Of a DNA stretch of 7,162 nt, positions 1 through 6,574 are shown one piece after another. The stretch lies in assembly GCA_947457285.1 (NCBI GenBank), contig CANGVZ010000105.1, positions 1 through 7,162 on the forward strand. Reading direction: 5' to 3'. Made by a program: the position numbers and the translations under genes. Within the stretch, counting starts at the first letter, position 1. Every line of letters begins with the position of its first letter. Source of the stretch: Flavobacteriales bacterium. Its GTDB lineage: Bacteria > Bacteroidota > Bacteroidia > Flavobacteriales_D > Sanyastnellaceae. The notes under the pieces were generated by a model. That model was not told where the DNA came from. It saw nothing but the letters and a program-made list of their open reading frames with translations, and did not search any database.

Positions 1-281
1 AACACCGAGCGCTCGATGCGCGCCATTTCATAATTAATGGTGGCCTCTTCAGGGCGGAGATTCAAACACTCATTGAAGGCGTCATAAGCCTTTTTTATAT
101 CACCTTTTGACTTGAGCAATTGCGCCTGAAAGAAATACTCATCGAACTTAGTGTCCACTTTGGGACGCATATCTTCGGGCTGCACACTGGCATCACCTTC
201 TGATTTTTTTTCTGTGGTATTCTTCTTTGCTCCGCAAGCCACGAAGAATAAACACGATAGGATGAGGAGATAGATTTTCAA
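1..281 (-). CDS. TPR-containing lipoprotein, 5' part only (runs off the left edge)
   Basis: About 93 N-terminal residues are present and the rest lies beyond position 1. The protein starts with a short lipoprotein signal: Lys2, a hydrophobic run, then FVAC with the probable lipidated Cys at residue 16. A Lys/Glu/Ser-rich polar linker follows (about 17-45). Residues about 46-90 look like a tetratricopeptide repeat (AQLLKSKGDIKKAYDAFN, then a LRPEEATINYEMA helix). TPRs are protein-protein scaffolds, so this is probably an envelope-anchored adaptor. I chose a TTG start at 279-281 because it gives a proper signal peptide and lies 5 bases after the nucleotidyltransferase stop; no ATG fits. An ATT at 285-287 is a less likely alternative. 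The residues just after the Cys (GAKKN) are basic, with no acidic cluster of the kind that marks surface export in some Bacteroidota, so a periplasm-facing location is my guess. The partner is unknown. Confidence 0.8.
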   Translation of the reverse strand, partial: MKIYLLILSCLFFVACGAKKNTTEKKSEGDASVQPEDMRPKVDTKFDEYFFQAQLLKSKGDIKKAYDAFNECLNLRPEEATINYEMARIERSV

Positions 282-286
282 ACTAA

Positions 287-1288
287 TTATTTTACAACTG
301 AATAATCGCTTAAACTCAATACTTGTGCCGAACCTCTAACTTCGGATGACACGCCAATCATAGATTCCAGAAGATTGGATTGTTCTATTTTGCTATTTGG
401 TAAAATGATGGAGGCCTTCACCACGCTATTGTTCACACTTGCGCCATCTCCGATAGAGGTGAAGGGACCAATTACAGCATTAGAAATAGTGGCGCCCTCA
501 CCAACGAAACATGGCGGTATGATGACAGCATTTTCTATTTTGGCACTTGAAGGAATAGAAAGTTCTTTAGCGATATAGCCGAGAACTTTTTTATTCGTGT
601 CAATCATAGCGTCTTTATTACCACAGTCCATCCAGTCGCTTACAGTGCCGGGGGCGAACTGCGCTCCTTTTTTCACCATATTTCTCAAAGCATCGGGAAG
701 TTGGTATTCGCCGCTATTGGTGATATTATTGTCGATCAAATATTGAAGTTCTGTTTTCAAACGCTCGCCATCTTTGAAATAATAGATTCCAATCATGGCA
801 AGATCAGAAACGAATTCTTGCGGTTTTTCTTTGAATTCGGTAATGATACCATCGGCATTGACGATAACAACACCGAATTGGCGAGGGTCTTCAATTTTTT
901 GAACCCAAAGCACGCCATCTTTTGTGGTGTCGAGTTTAAAGTCGGCGCGAAAAAGTGTATCCGCAAAAGCCACGGTAACGGGACCTTCGAGCGCAGAAGC
1001 CGCGCAGAGTATGGCGTGAGCCGTGCCCAGGGCTTCATCTTGATAATGAATGGTTCCTTTGGCGCCGAGGCTTTCGGCCACAGCTACAAGGTGTTTTTCC
1101 GCAGCCTCACCAAATCGTCCTACGACGTAGGCAATTTCATCTACCTTTTGATCGCTAATGGCTACGATGTCCTCTACTAAACGCTGCACGATTGGCTTTC
1201 CAGCGATCGGAAGGAGAGGTTTCGGAGTTGTAAGCGTATGGGGGCGTAGACGTTTTCCCATACCCGCCATGGGTACTATAATTTTCAT
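287..1288 (-). CDS. Sugar-phosphate nucleotidyltransferase (GlmU/RmlA-like) with C-terminal left-handed beta-helix
   Basis: The 333-residue protein should transfer a nucleotidyl group from an NTP to a sugar-1-phosphate, giving an NDP-sugar for cell-envelope glycans in the cytoplasm. The N-terminal pyrophosphorylase signature is intact: GMGKRLRP (9-16) and PKPLLPIAGKP (22-32), with Lys23 as the conserved lysine. QDEALGTAHAI (83-93) matches the nucleobase-binding segment of GlmU. Asp110 in FAD replaces the usual GD metal motif but keeps the Asp. EKP (154-156) and WMDCGN (219-224, Asp221) follow. Residues about 245-320 show hexapeptide-like repeats (for example IGPFTSIGDGASV), a short left-handed beta-helix; it is too short for a full GlmU acetyltransferase domain. 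The ATG at 1288 opens directly with the MKIIVPMAGMG core. The gene sits 92 bases after dut and 5 bases before the TPR lipoprotein. The sugar and the NTP cannot be read from the sequence, so I give no gene symbol. Confidence 0.9.
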   Translation of the reverse strand: MKIIVPMAGMGKRLRPHTLTTPKPLLPIAGKPIVQRLVEDIVAISDQKVDEIAYVVGRFGEAAEKHLVAVAESLGAKGTIHYQDEALGTAHAILCAASALEGPVTVAFADTLFRADFKLDTTKDGVLWVQKIEDPRQFGVVIVNADGIITEFKEKPQEFVSDLAMIGIYYFKDGERLKTELQYLIDNNITNSGEYQLPDALRNMVKKGAQFAPGTVSDWMDCGNKDAMIDTNKKVLGYIAKELSIPSSAKIENAVIIPPCFVGEGATISNAVIGPFTSIGDGASVNNSVVKASIILPNSKIEQSNLLESMIGVSSEVRGSAQVLSLSDYSVVK

Positions 1289-1380
1289 AATAAACTAAAG
1301 AAGTGAGAACAAAGGAAAGAACTTCCGATTAAACACAACCACCGGTCATCAAAGAGTAATGAACAAAAGCGGGGTTAACT
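1289..1380 (-). promoter_or_regulatory. 92-base gap between dut and the nucleotidyltransferase, with a weak promoter candidate
   Basis: The gap holds no gene and no clear hairpin terminator. On the minus strand a TTCCTTTG (1310-1317) departs from TAnnTTTG at the second base and has a TTG 18 bases upstream. It sits 21 bases before the nucleotidyltransferase ATG. This could be an internal promoter, but the mismatch at a key base keeps confidence low; readthrough from dut is equally possible. Confidence 0.25.
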
Positions 1381-1815
1381 TCAATTTTGTCCGGTGCTCC
1401 CAAAGCCACCGGCACCTCTCACTGTTTCGTCCAGACGATCTTTTTCCACGAAATCTACTCTGACATAATTGGCAATAACCATTTGTGCAATTCGGTCCCC
1501 TGGATTGATTTCGAATACGTTATTGGAAAGATTGACCAGAAGTACTTTTATTTCACCCCTGTAATCAGCGTCGATGGTTCCCGGGCTATTCAGGACAGTG
1601 ATACCATGTTTGAACGCAAGTCCGCTGCGCGGACGAATTTGAGCTTCCGTTCCTTCGGGCAAGGCTATGAACAAGCCTGTTGGAATGAGCTTTCGCTCCA
1701 AAGGTTGAAGCTGTTGGGCTTCACTGATATTTGCGCGCAAATCCATTCCTGCTGAATGAAGTGTTTCATAGGCAGGCAATGGGTATGGCGATGTATTTAC
1801 TATTTCAACTTTCAC
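1381..1815 (-). CDS. dut: dUTP diphosphatase (dUTPase)
   Basis: This trimeric, Mg-dependent cytoplasmic enzyme hydrolyses dUTP to dUMP and pyrophosphate, which keeps uracil out of DNA and feeds thymidylate synthesis. All five family motifs are present in order in the 144-residue product: AGMDLRA (22-28), RPRSGLA (61-67), GTIDADYRGEI (79-89, with catalytic Asp82 and the base-stacking Tyr85), GDRIAQMV (106-113) and the C-terminal P-loop-like RGAGGFGSTG (133-142). The length is typical of bacterial dUTPases. The start is a GTG at 1813-1815: it gives the usual family N-terminus (MKVEIVNTSPYPLP), whereas the open frame up to 1893 would add 26 unrelated residues that overlap the hydratase gene. The GTG shares one base with the upstream TAG stop (TAGTG), which suggests translational coupling. 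Confidence 0.96.
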   Translation of the reverse strand: MKVEIVNTSPYPLPAYETLHSAGMDLRANISEAQQLQPLERKLIPTGLFIALPEGTEAQIRPRSGLAFKHGITVLNSPGTIDADYRGEIKVLLVNLSNNVFEINPGDRIAQMVIANYVRVDFVEKDRLDETVRGAGGFGSTGQN

Positions 1816-2597
1816 TACTTGCCTTTGAATACAGGTTTGCGCTTTTCCATGAAGGCTGAGGTACCTTCTGTGAAATCTTCCGTACCGAAGCATTGACCAA
1901 ATTCTTTAATTTCTGCTTCATAACCAGCATTATACTTCTTGTATCCCGATAGGATGGCGCGGTAAGCAGAAGCGATAGCGGCAGGCGAATTTTTGACAAT
2001 CTTACCGGCGATCTCTTCACATTTTGCCAAGAGTTCGGCTTGAGGCACCACGTGATTTACCAGACCCCACTGGAGGGCTTCGCTTGCTCCAATCATGCCA
2101 GCGGTTGCAATCATCTCCATTGCTTTTCCTTTGCCCACAAGTTGCGTCAATCGCTGTGTTCCGCCATAACCAGGAATCACACCAAGAGAAACCTCTGGAA
2201 GGCCCATTTTCGCGTTCTCACTTGCTACGCGAATGTGACAGCTCATCGCTAATTCAAGTCCGCCGCCAAGTGCAAAACCATTTACAGCAGCTATAACTGG
2301 CTTACTCATGTTTTCTACAAAGTCAAACAAAAGCTTATGTCCACTGCGGCTAAGCATGCGGCCTTCTTCTATACTAAAGGATGAAAATTCTTTGATGTCT
2401 GCGCCGGCAACGAACGCTTTTTCGCCTGAACCTGTGATGATTATAACGCGCACCTCAGGATTGACATCGGCAAGTGCCAATGCTTTATTCAACTCTTCAA
2501 TGGTCTGTTTATTCAGAGCATTTAATTGATCTGGACGATTGATAGTGATGTAAAGAATAGAATCTTTATTTTCTAATAAAATGTTTGTGTATGCCAT
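1815..2597 (-). CDS. Enoyl-CoA hydratase/isomerase (crotonase) family protein
   Basis: The 260-residue protein has the full length of a stand-alone crotonase, which typically adds water across trans-2-enoyl-CoA in fatty-acid or amino-acid breakdown. Both catalytic glutamates of true hydratases are present: Glu115 in LGGGLELAM and Glu135 in GLPEVSLG. The oxyanion-hole segments are AGADIKE (64-70, Ala66) and GGG (111-113, Gly112). PGYGGTQRL (142-150) and the C-terminal FMEKRKPVFKGK are also typical. Having both glutamates favours a hydratase over isomerases or other crotonases that lack one, but chain-length preference cannot be read. The ATG at 2597 gives a normal N-terminus (MAYTNILLENKD). 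The gene begins 26 bases after the stop of the large secreted protein, with its own TATATTTG box just upstream, and its stop overlaps the dut start. No other beta-oxidation gene is visible in the window. Confidence 0.94.
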   Translation of the reverse strand: MAYTNILLENKDSILYITINRPDQLNALNKQTIEELNKALALADVNPEVRVIIITGSGEKAFVAGADIKEFSSFSIEEGRMLSRSGHKLLFDFVENMSKPVIAAVNGFALGGGLELAMSCHIRVASENAKMGLPEVSLGVIPGYGGTQRLTQLVGKGKAMEMIATAGMIGASEALQWGLVNHVVPQAELLAKCEEIAGKIVKNSPAAIASAYRAILSGYKKYNAGYEAEIKEFGQCFGTEDFTEGTSAFMEKRKPVFKGK

Positions 2598-2601
2598 GCG
2601 G

Positions 2602-2609
2602 CAAATATA
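2602..2609 (-). promoter_or_regulatory. -7 box (TATATTTG) immediately before the enoyl-CoA hydratase ATG
   Basis: The minus strand reads TATATTTG, then CCGC, then ATG. The octamer fits TAnnTTTG exactly and ends TTTGC like the gpsA box. Only an imperfect CTG lies 20 bases upstream as a -33 element. With the usual box-to-start distance, transcription would begin at or next to the A of the ATG, giving a leaderless or nearly leaderless message. Confidence 0.55.
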
Positions 2610-2623
2610 GTGGAACGGAAGTT

Positions 2624-5600
2624 TTACCTCAGCACATTCACATGGCCGACAAGTCTCTTGCGGCGCTCAATGGTATCATACTCCACAATCCATTGGTAAA
2701 CGCCATCTTGAACATAATATCCATTGAGGCCGGGAACCCAAGGCTCAGCGGGGTTGTCTGATTCGTAGATCAAATCACCCCATCGGTTGAATATCTTAAG
2801 ATTAAAACCAGTAATATTTTCACCGTAAACGAAAAACACATCGTTGATGCCGTCATTATTCGGTGTGATGGTATTGGGGATATAGAGGGGATAGAAGGGA
2901 GTGACCAACACCGAGTCGATGTTCGTACATCCATCGAGCGGATTCGTAACGGTGAGGTAGTAATAGGTTGGGTCGGGAGGCGATACGATGGGATAAATGC
3001 AATCGGTACAATTGATGAATAAGGGAGGAGACCAATAAAACTCGTTTCCAAATGCATTTCCAAGAATATCGATCGCCCCAGGAGCTTCATAATTTCTATC
3101 AGGACCGGCATCCACGCTTGGAGCGAGAATTATGCTAACCGTGACTGAGTCGCTATCGACACACCCATTTTCATCGATCACGGTTACAAAAAATTCAGTA
3201 GTCACAGATGGAGCCACGAACACACTATCATTAAAGCGATCTGGAACAAAAGAAGGAGGCGACCATGAGTATTCTTCGCCACCAGTAGCTCTAAGCGGCG
3301 CCCATCGGCCCTCGCAAATAAGGGTATCTCCAAAAGCTTGGGCATTGGCTTCGAGCACATTTACCGTTACCTCATCAACTCCCTGCGCGCACGAATTGGT
3401 AATGAACACTTCATATGTCGTTGTCACATCGGGCGAGGCTACCGGATAGCGAATGTTTGGATTTGAAAGAGAGTTTGCCGGGCTCCACAACCAAGTGGCT
3501 GCGGGTGGTCCGGAAAGGGTAATGCTCGTTCCACGACAGATGGTGAGCGGGGGATACACGTTACCGCCTATTTCAGTAAAATCTACGTTGACCTCAGTAA
3601 ATAAAGTATCAATACAACTGTTTGATGTGGTGATAATCACCATATAAGTAGTGGAATCTGATGGAGATGCAGAGACATTCATTCCCGTTGGAGATGAGAG
3701 GGTGTTGGAAGGACTCCATTGATAGGTAACGCCACCTAAGGCTGAAAGCGTGACAGACTCACCATCACAAATGGTAAAAGGCCCATTCACAGAGGTATTG
3801 GTTTGAAAAACTGTAAGCGTTACAGCCACGGTATCTGTTTCGCAATTGTTTGAATCTACTGCATAAAGCGTGAGTCCATTGCTGGCAACGGCAGTGGGAT
3901 TCGGAATGGTCGTGGAGGAAAGGGCAGGATTTTCTAACCAAAATAAGTTAGGGCTTCCCGATGCATTGAGTTGTACAATCTCTCCTTCACATACTGTTTC
4001 AGGCGTTTCAATAAAAGGATCCACACCGGGGAGAATAGTAATGGTGATAGAAGCAGTGTCACCAATCAAGCACTCTGTGGTCTCATTGACGATTAGAAAA
4101 ATTTCATACGTCCCGGGCTCTTCATAAGTATGAAGGGCATTGAAGGTATTGAGTGTGGTGCCGTCGCCCATTTGCCACGTGTAGCTATCTCCGCCCTGAC
4201 TGAGGTTGAGGAAATTGGTGGGTGTGCCTTCACAAATTTCGGAAGGCCCATCTAGCTGAACTTCTGCTTCAATTTGACCAAGATTGAATCGAAATACCGC
4301 CATATTGCAACCAAAGGAATTATTCGTCGCGCTCCACGCGCCCGGACTGGTTGGAAAGTCGCTGTTGGCTTGGCACCCTGCACATACACTTTGGTATACG
4401 GTGCCGTTTTTTGCAAACCGGCTTGTACCACCATCCACGTGTTCTGCGCTTTCATTTCCTCCAAGAAAGGAAGCATAGACGAGCTCTTGTGCATCAGCCG
4501 AGAGCACACACAGATAAAAATCACTCCCATCTGTATTCGGTTGAATCGCGTCTGGAGATATAGGCATTCCATTGGTAGAACTCGAAGTTGCGTAACAGTC
4601 ATAGATAAACTGACATGTTCCGCTATTGGTAGTTCCTCCCCAGCCACTGAAAAAGATTTGATTGCAGTCGCTTACTAAAAAGGCTGTGGGTGAGATATCA
4701 ATAACGCCTAATCCCCTTCCGATAGTAGTATTCCAGGACAGGGTTGCAAGGTTGGAGTCATATTTTCTCAAGAACTGGCCACTATTTGCTTGGCCATAGC
4801 ATCCTGGGGTGATGGGCATATTTCCATTGCTCTGACCAAACGCATAAATATTACCATCTGGGTCTGTCTGCACAAAATAGACCTGATCATAAAGGTTCGT
4901 TCCAACAAAAGTCGACGCTACTATTTCCAGCGTCTCTGGATTGAGGATGGTTATAAACCCATCGGTTTGATTGTTATAGGTATCGTCATGAACCCCCGCT
5001 GTGCTGGGGAAATTGAGACTTTTGGTTCCACCAGCAATGATGAGGTTTCCATTATCCGCAAATTCAATAGCATAACAAGCGTCGTGGTCGATACCTCCGA
5101 GATAAGTCGCATTAATCATTTGCGAAAGAGAAGAGTTCATGGTAAACACAAGTCCATCAAACCAGCCACCGCCAAAGGTTTGCTGTGCTCCAGGACCGTT
5201 CATCGGAAAACCACCTTCTGAAACTGTTGCTACTACGATTCGATCATTTGCATCCACGTTTACTTCTCCTCGAAAAGGATCCCCATAATTGTAAAAGAGC
5301 TGATCGCCATAGTTCAAGCCTTCGTTTTGATTGCCGCCCACATAGGTTGATTGTAGTAAAGCTCCTGCGGAGGAAAATTTGGTGAGAAATAGGTCACACC
5401 CCAGTTCATGACTGCTCGTAAAAAAATCTTGCATTGAGAGCGTGGGTCCCGCTGTGAAAATGGTTTGAAACGCACCACTGGTAGTGGGATAATCGAGACT
5501 TCCTGTGACCCCGAAAACAATGATATTGTCTTGCGAATCGACTACTACGCTATGAGGAGTTTCTTGCAGGCTACCTCCAATGTATGTGCTGTACAATAAC

Positions 5601-6505
5601 TGCGAACCATCAGCTGAAAACTTGGATATAGCCATATCCATATAGTTGTTGAAGACGCCTAGAAATGTTGAAGCGAATGCTCCCGTAGTTGTAGGATAGC
5701 CCGGTCCAAAGACTGCCGCTCCCGCAATCAAATTGTCTTGGCTATCATTACAGGCGGTGAAGCCAAAGTTAGAAGCCGTAGATCCGATGAAAGTAGAAAA
5801 CGCCACCTCGGGATCGATTACTAAATCTATATTTTGGTCATATGCACCAAGCTCAAAACATACACGCGTGCCTTCGAGCCGGTAATAACAATCTACTGTT
5901 TTAAGCTTTCCATTGATAATTTGATATGCAAATGGTGCGAGTTCTTTGATGGTGCCCAAAGATGTTTGAATGTGAAGCTCACCATTTTGAAGAGTCAATC
6001 TATCCGCACCATTCACATTGAAAGCAATGTTTGATGCGCTGCCGTTGGGGTGGATAATAAAATCATATTTGAGATTACCAGCGTTTGAATAGTAGCGAAG
6101 ATCAATCTGATGGTAGAGGTTTGAATAATAGATTGCTTGGAACGGCTGCACGCGACTTGCCCAAGCACTTTCGTTTCCGATGTAATAATTCAAATAATAA
6201 GACGCAGGCTTCTCACCACGGATTTGAGGATTTGCGACATTTTCGAAATTTATTTCATAGACGTGCGAGCGCACAGAGTCTATCACTACGCCCGAACCAG
6301 GGTGCAGTGCTTCAAGAAATTTTGAATCAAATAATTGATATTTGAATTTGTTGGATTCAAGCCAAAGCTTGCCTCCGGGGATGTCGGCGGCTGCTTTAAC
6401 AGCATCAGGCCACTGGCCTTTATTCTCTACAAACATCGTTTGAGCCATTGCCACAGGAGCAATAGCTGAAAGAAGGAATATGTAGAGAAATACTAAACAG
6501 CGCAC
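2624..6505 (-). CDS. Large T9SS-secreted modular protein: SBBP propeller, PKD, Ig-like repeats, type B sorting domain
   Basis: The 1293-residue protein is probably exported by Sec, then by the type IX secretion system, and released or attached at the cell surface. Visible order: signal peptide 1-21 (cleavage AMA/QT); DUF7948-like domain about 24-230, starting at FVENKGQWP and ending at LVIDP; seven SBBP-type repeats about 231-740, marked by STYIGG-like motifs at 237, 306, 386, 466, 531, 592 and 678; a PKD domain about 745-825 (WQMGDG, HTYEEPGTYEI); five Ig-like modules about 826-1203; and a gliding-motility-associated C-terminal domain about 1206-1293 (YIPNTITPNNDGINDVF, IFNRWGDLIYES, GHVNVLR). 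The start is GTG at 6505: it puts Arg2 before the hydrophobic core, and no in-frame ATG lies upstream before the TGA at 6548-6550. No enzyme motif is evident, so adhesion or matrix binding is likely but inferred. It is not an SprB-sized adhesin. Confidence 0.93.
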   Translation of the reverse strand: MRCLVFLYIFLLSAIAPVAMAQTMFVENKGQWPDAVKAAADIPGGKLWLESNKFKYQLFDSKFLEALHPGSGVVIDSVRSHVYEINFENVANPQIRGEKPASYYLNYYIGNESAWASRVQPFQAIYYSNLYHQIDLRYYSNAGNLKYDFIIHPNGSASNIAFNVNGADRLTLQNGELHIQTSLGTIKELAPFAYQIINGKLKTVDCYYRLEGTRVCFELGAYDQNIDLVIDPEVAFSTFIGSTASNFGFTACNDSQDNLIAGAAVFGPGYPTTTGAFASTFLGVFNNYMDMAISKFSADGSQLLYSTYIGGSLQETPHSVVVDSQDNIIVFGVTGSLDYPTTSGAFQTIFTAGPTLSMQDFFTSSHELGCDLFLTKFSSAGALLQSTYVGGNQNEGLNYGDQLFYNYGDPFRGEVNVDANDRIVVATVSEGGFPMNGPGAQQTFGGGWFDGLVFTMNSSLSQMINATYLGGIDHDACYAIEFADNGNLIIAGGTKSLNFPSTAGVHDDTYNNQTDGFITILNPETLEIVASTFVGTNLYDQVYFVQTDPDGNIYAFGQSNGNMPITPGCYGQANSGQFLRKYDSNLATLSWNTTIGRGLGVIDISPTAFLVSDCNQIFFSGWGGTTNSGTCQFIYDCYATSSSTNGMPISPDAIQPNTDGSDFYLCVLSADAQELVYASFLGGNESAEHVDGGTSRFAKNGTVYQSVCAGCQANSDFPTSPGAWSATNNSFGCNMAVFRFNLGQIEAEVQLDGPSEICEGTPTNFLNLSQGGDSYTWQMGDGTTLNTFNALHTYEEPGTYEIFLIVNETTECLIGDTASITITILPGVDPFIETPETVCEGEIVQLNASGSPNLFWLENPALSSTTIPNPTAVASNGLTLYAVDSNNCETDTVAVTLTVFQTNTSVNGPFTICDGESVTLSALGGVTYQWSPSNTLSSPTGMNVSASPSDSTTYMVIITTSNSCIDTLFTEVNVDFTEIGGNVYPPLTICRGTSITLSGPPAATWLWSPANSLSNPNIRYPVASPDVTTTYEVFITNSCAQGVDEVTVNVLEANAQAFGDTLICEGRWAPLRATGGEEYSWSPPSFVPDRFNDSVFVAPSVTTEFFVTVIDENGCVDSDSVTVSIILAPSVDAGPDRNYEAPGAIDILGNAFGNEFYWSPPLFINCTDCIYPIVSPPDPTYYYLTVTNPLDGCTNIDSVLVTPFYPLYIPNTITPNNDGINDVFFVYGENITGFNLKIFNRWGDLIYESDNPAEPWVPGLNGYYVQDGVYQWIVEYDTIERRKRLVGHVNVLR
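2627..2890 (-). other. Type B T9SS sorting domain (gliding motility-associated C-terminal domain)
   Basis: Residues about 1206-1293 match the CHU_C / gliding-motility C-terminal family: IPNTITPNNDGINDVF, then LKIFNRWGDLIYES, a DGVYQWIVEY strand, and a final GHVNVLR strand. This domain directs cargo through the type IX secretion system. Type B domains usually pair with a PorP/SprF-like outer-membrane partner for export or surface attachment; no such partner gene lies in the window. Confidence 0.92.
2897..4030 (-). repeat. Five tandem Ig-like modules of about 74-77 residues
   Basis: Residues about 826-1203 hold five diverged modules. Each has a Cys-Glu/Asp/Arg-Gly start (C839, C913, C990, C1064; lost in the fifth), a core Trp (W856, W930, W1007, W1081, W1158), a TTTY-like strand and a late Cys (C888, C964, C1039, C1115, C1193). 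The tryptophans are spaced 74, 77, 74 and 77 residues. The early and late Cys of a module probably form a disulfide. The fifth module lacks the early Cys but has CTDC (C1166, C1169). Such modules commonly form stalks before T9SS sorting domains. Confidence 0.8.
4031..4273 (-). other. PKD domain within the T9SS protein
   Basis: Residues about 745-825 carry the PKD hallmarks: YTWQMGDGTTLN (W777, then GDG), HTYEEPGTYEIFLIV, and a closing strand TASITITI. C758 and C812 could form a disulfide. PKD domains are extracellular beta-sandwich spacers or glycan- and protein-contacting modules. Here it separates the propeller from the Ig-like array. Confidence 0.8.
4286..5815 (-). repeat. Seven SBBP-type repeats, probable seven-bladed beta-propeller
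   Basis: Residues about 231-740 repeat a pattern of KF..DG..L..STYIGG, then D..GNI.VFG, then DFPTT.GAF. The STYIGG-like motif occurs seven times, spaced 61 to 86 residues: FSTFIGS (236), STYIGG (306), STYVGG (386), ATYLGG (466), STFVGT (531), NTTIGR (592) and ASFLGG (678). The array opens in mid-blade (STFIGS right after LVIDPEVAF) and closes with the lone strand MAVFRFNLG (735-743). That is what a propeller with a shared closing blade would look like. The fold is inferred from the repeat pattern. Confidence 0.75.
6443..6505 (-). other. Signal peptide of the T9SS protein
   Basis: Residues 1-21 have Arg2, a hydrophobic core (CLVFLYIFLLSAIAPV) and an AMA/QT type I cleavage site. The mature protein would begin at Gln22. 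The fit supports the GTG start, since any longer version would carry an extra hydrophobic stretch in front. Confidence 0.85.
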
Positions 6506-6548
6506 AAGCAGTAGACAAAGATTGATAGCGTTAAGTTGCCGATACAGT

Positions 6549-6556
6549 CAAAAATA
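6549..6556 (-). promoter_or_regulatory. Bacteroidota -7 box (TATTTTTG) for the T9SS protein gene
   Basis: On the minus strand the octamer TATTTTTG fits the Bacteroidota TAnnTTTG consensus. It predicts a transcription start near 6543-6545 and a leader of roughly 40 bases before the GTG. No good TTG -33 element lies 17-23 bases upstream, so the promoter looks weaker than the gpsA one, or it may need an activator. Confidence 0.55.
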
Positions 6557-6574
6557 GGCATTATTGATTTAAAA

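Noticed and set aside
701..1180. A 159-residue plus-strand open frame.
   Set aside because: It is antisense to the nucleotidyltransferase core, whose motifs are unambiguous. The translation has no family-like features.
1387..1755. A 122-residue plus-strand open frame.
   Set aside because: It is antisense to dUTPase, and all five dUTPase motifs are read from the minus strand.
1816..1893. A 26-residue N-terminal extension of dUTPase (start at 1893).
   Set aside because: The extra residues lie wholly inside the hydratase gene in another frame and do not resemble dUTPase. The family N-terminus begins exactly at the GTG at 1815.
2598..2623. A possible terminator between the T9SS gene and the hydratase.
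   Set aside because: The 26 bases hold no inverted repeat with a T-run in the minus-strand direction. They are better explained by the TATATTTG box.
4274..4678. A 134-residue plus-strand open frame, and a 131-residue minus-strand frame at 4252-4647.
   Set aside because: Both overlap the propeller and PKD part of the T9SS protein, whose own frame has clear repeats and motifs. Neither shadow shows a recognisable domain, signal or promoter.
2624..6505. A novel defence, toxin or secretion system encoded by the large gene.
   Set aside because: All parts belong to known surface-protein modules. There is no nuclease, protease, kinase or toxin motif and no immunity or accessory gene beside it.
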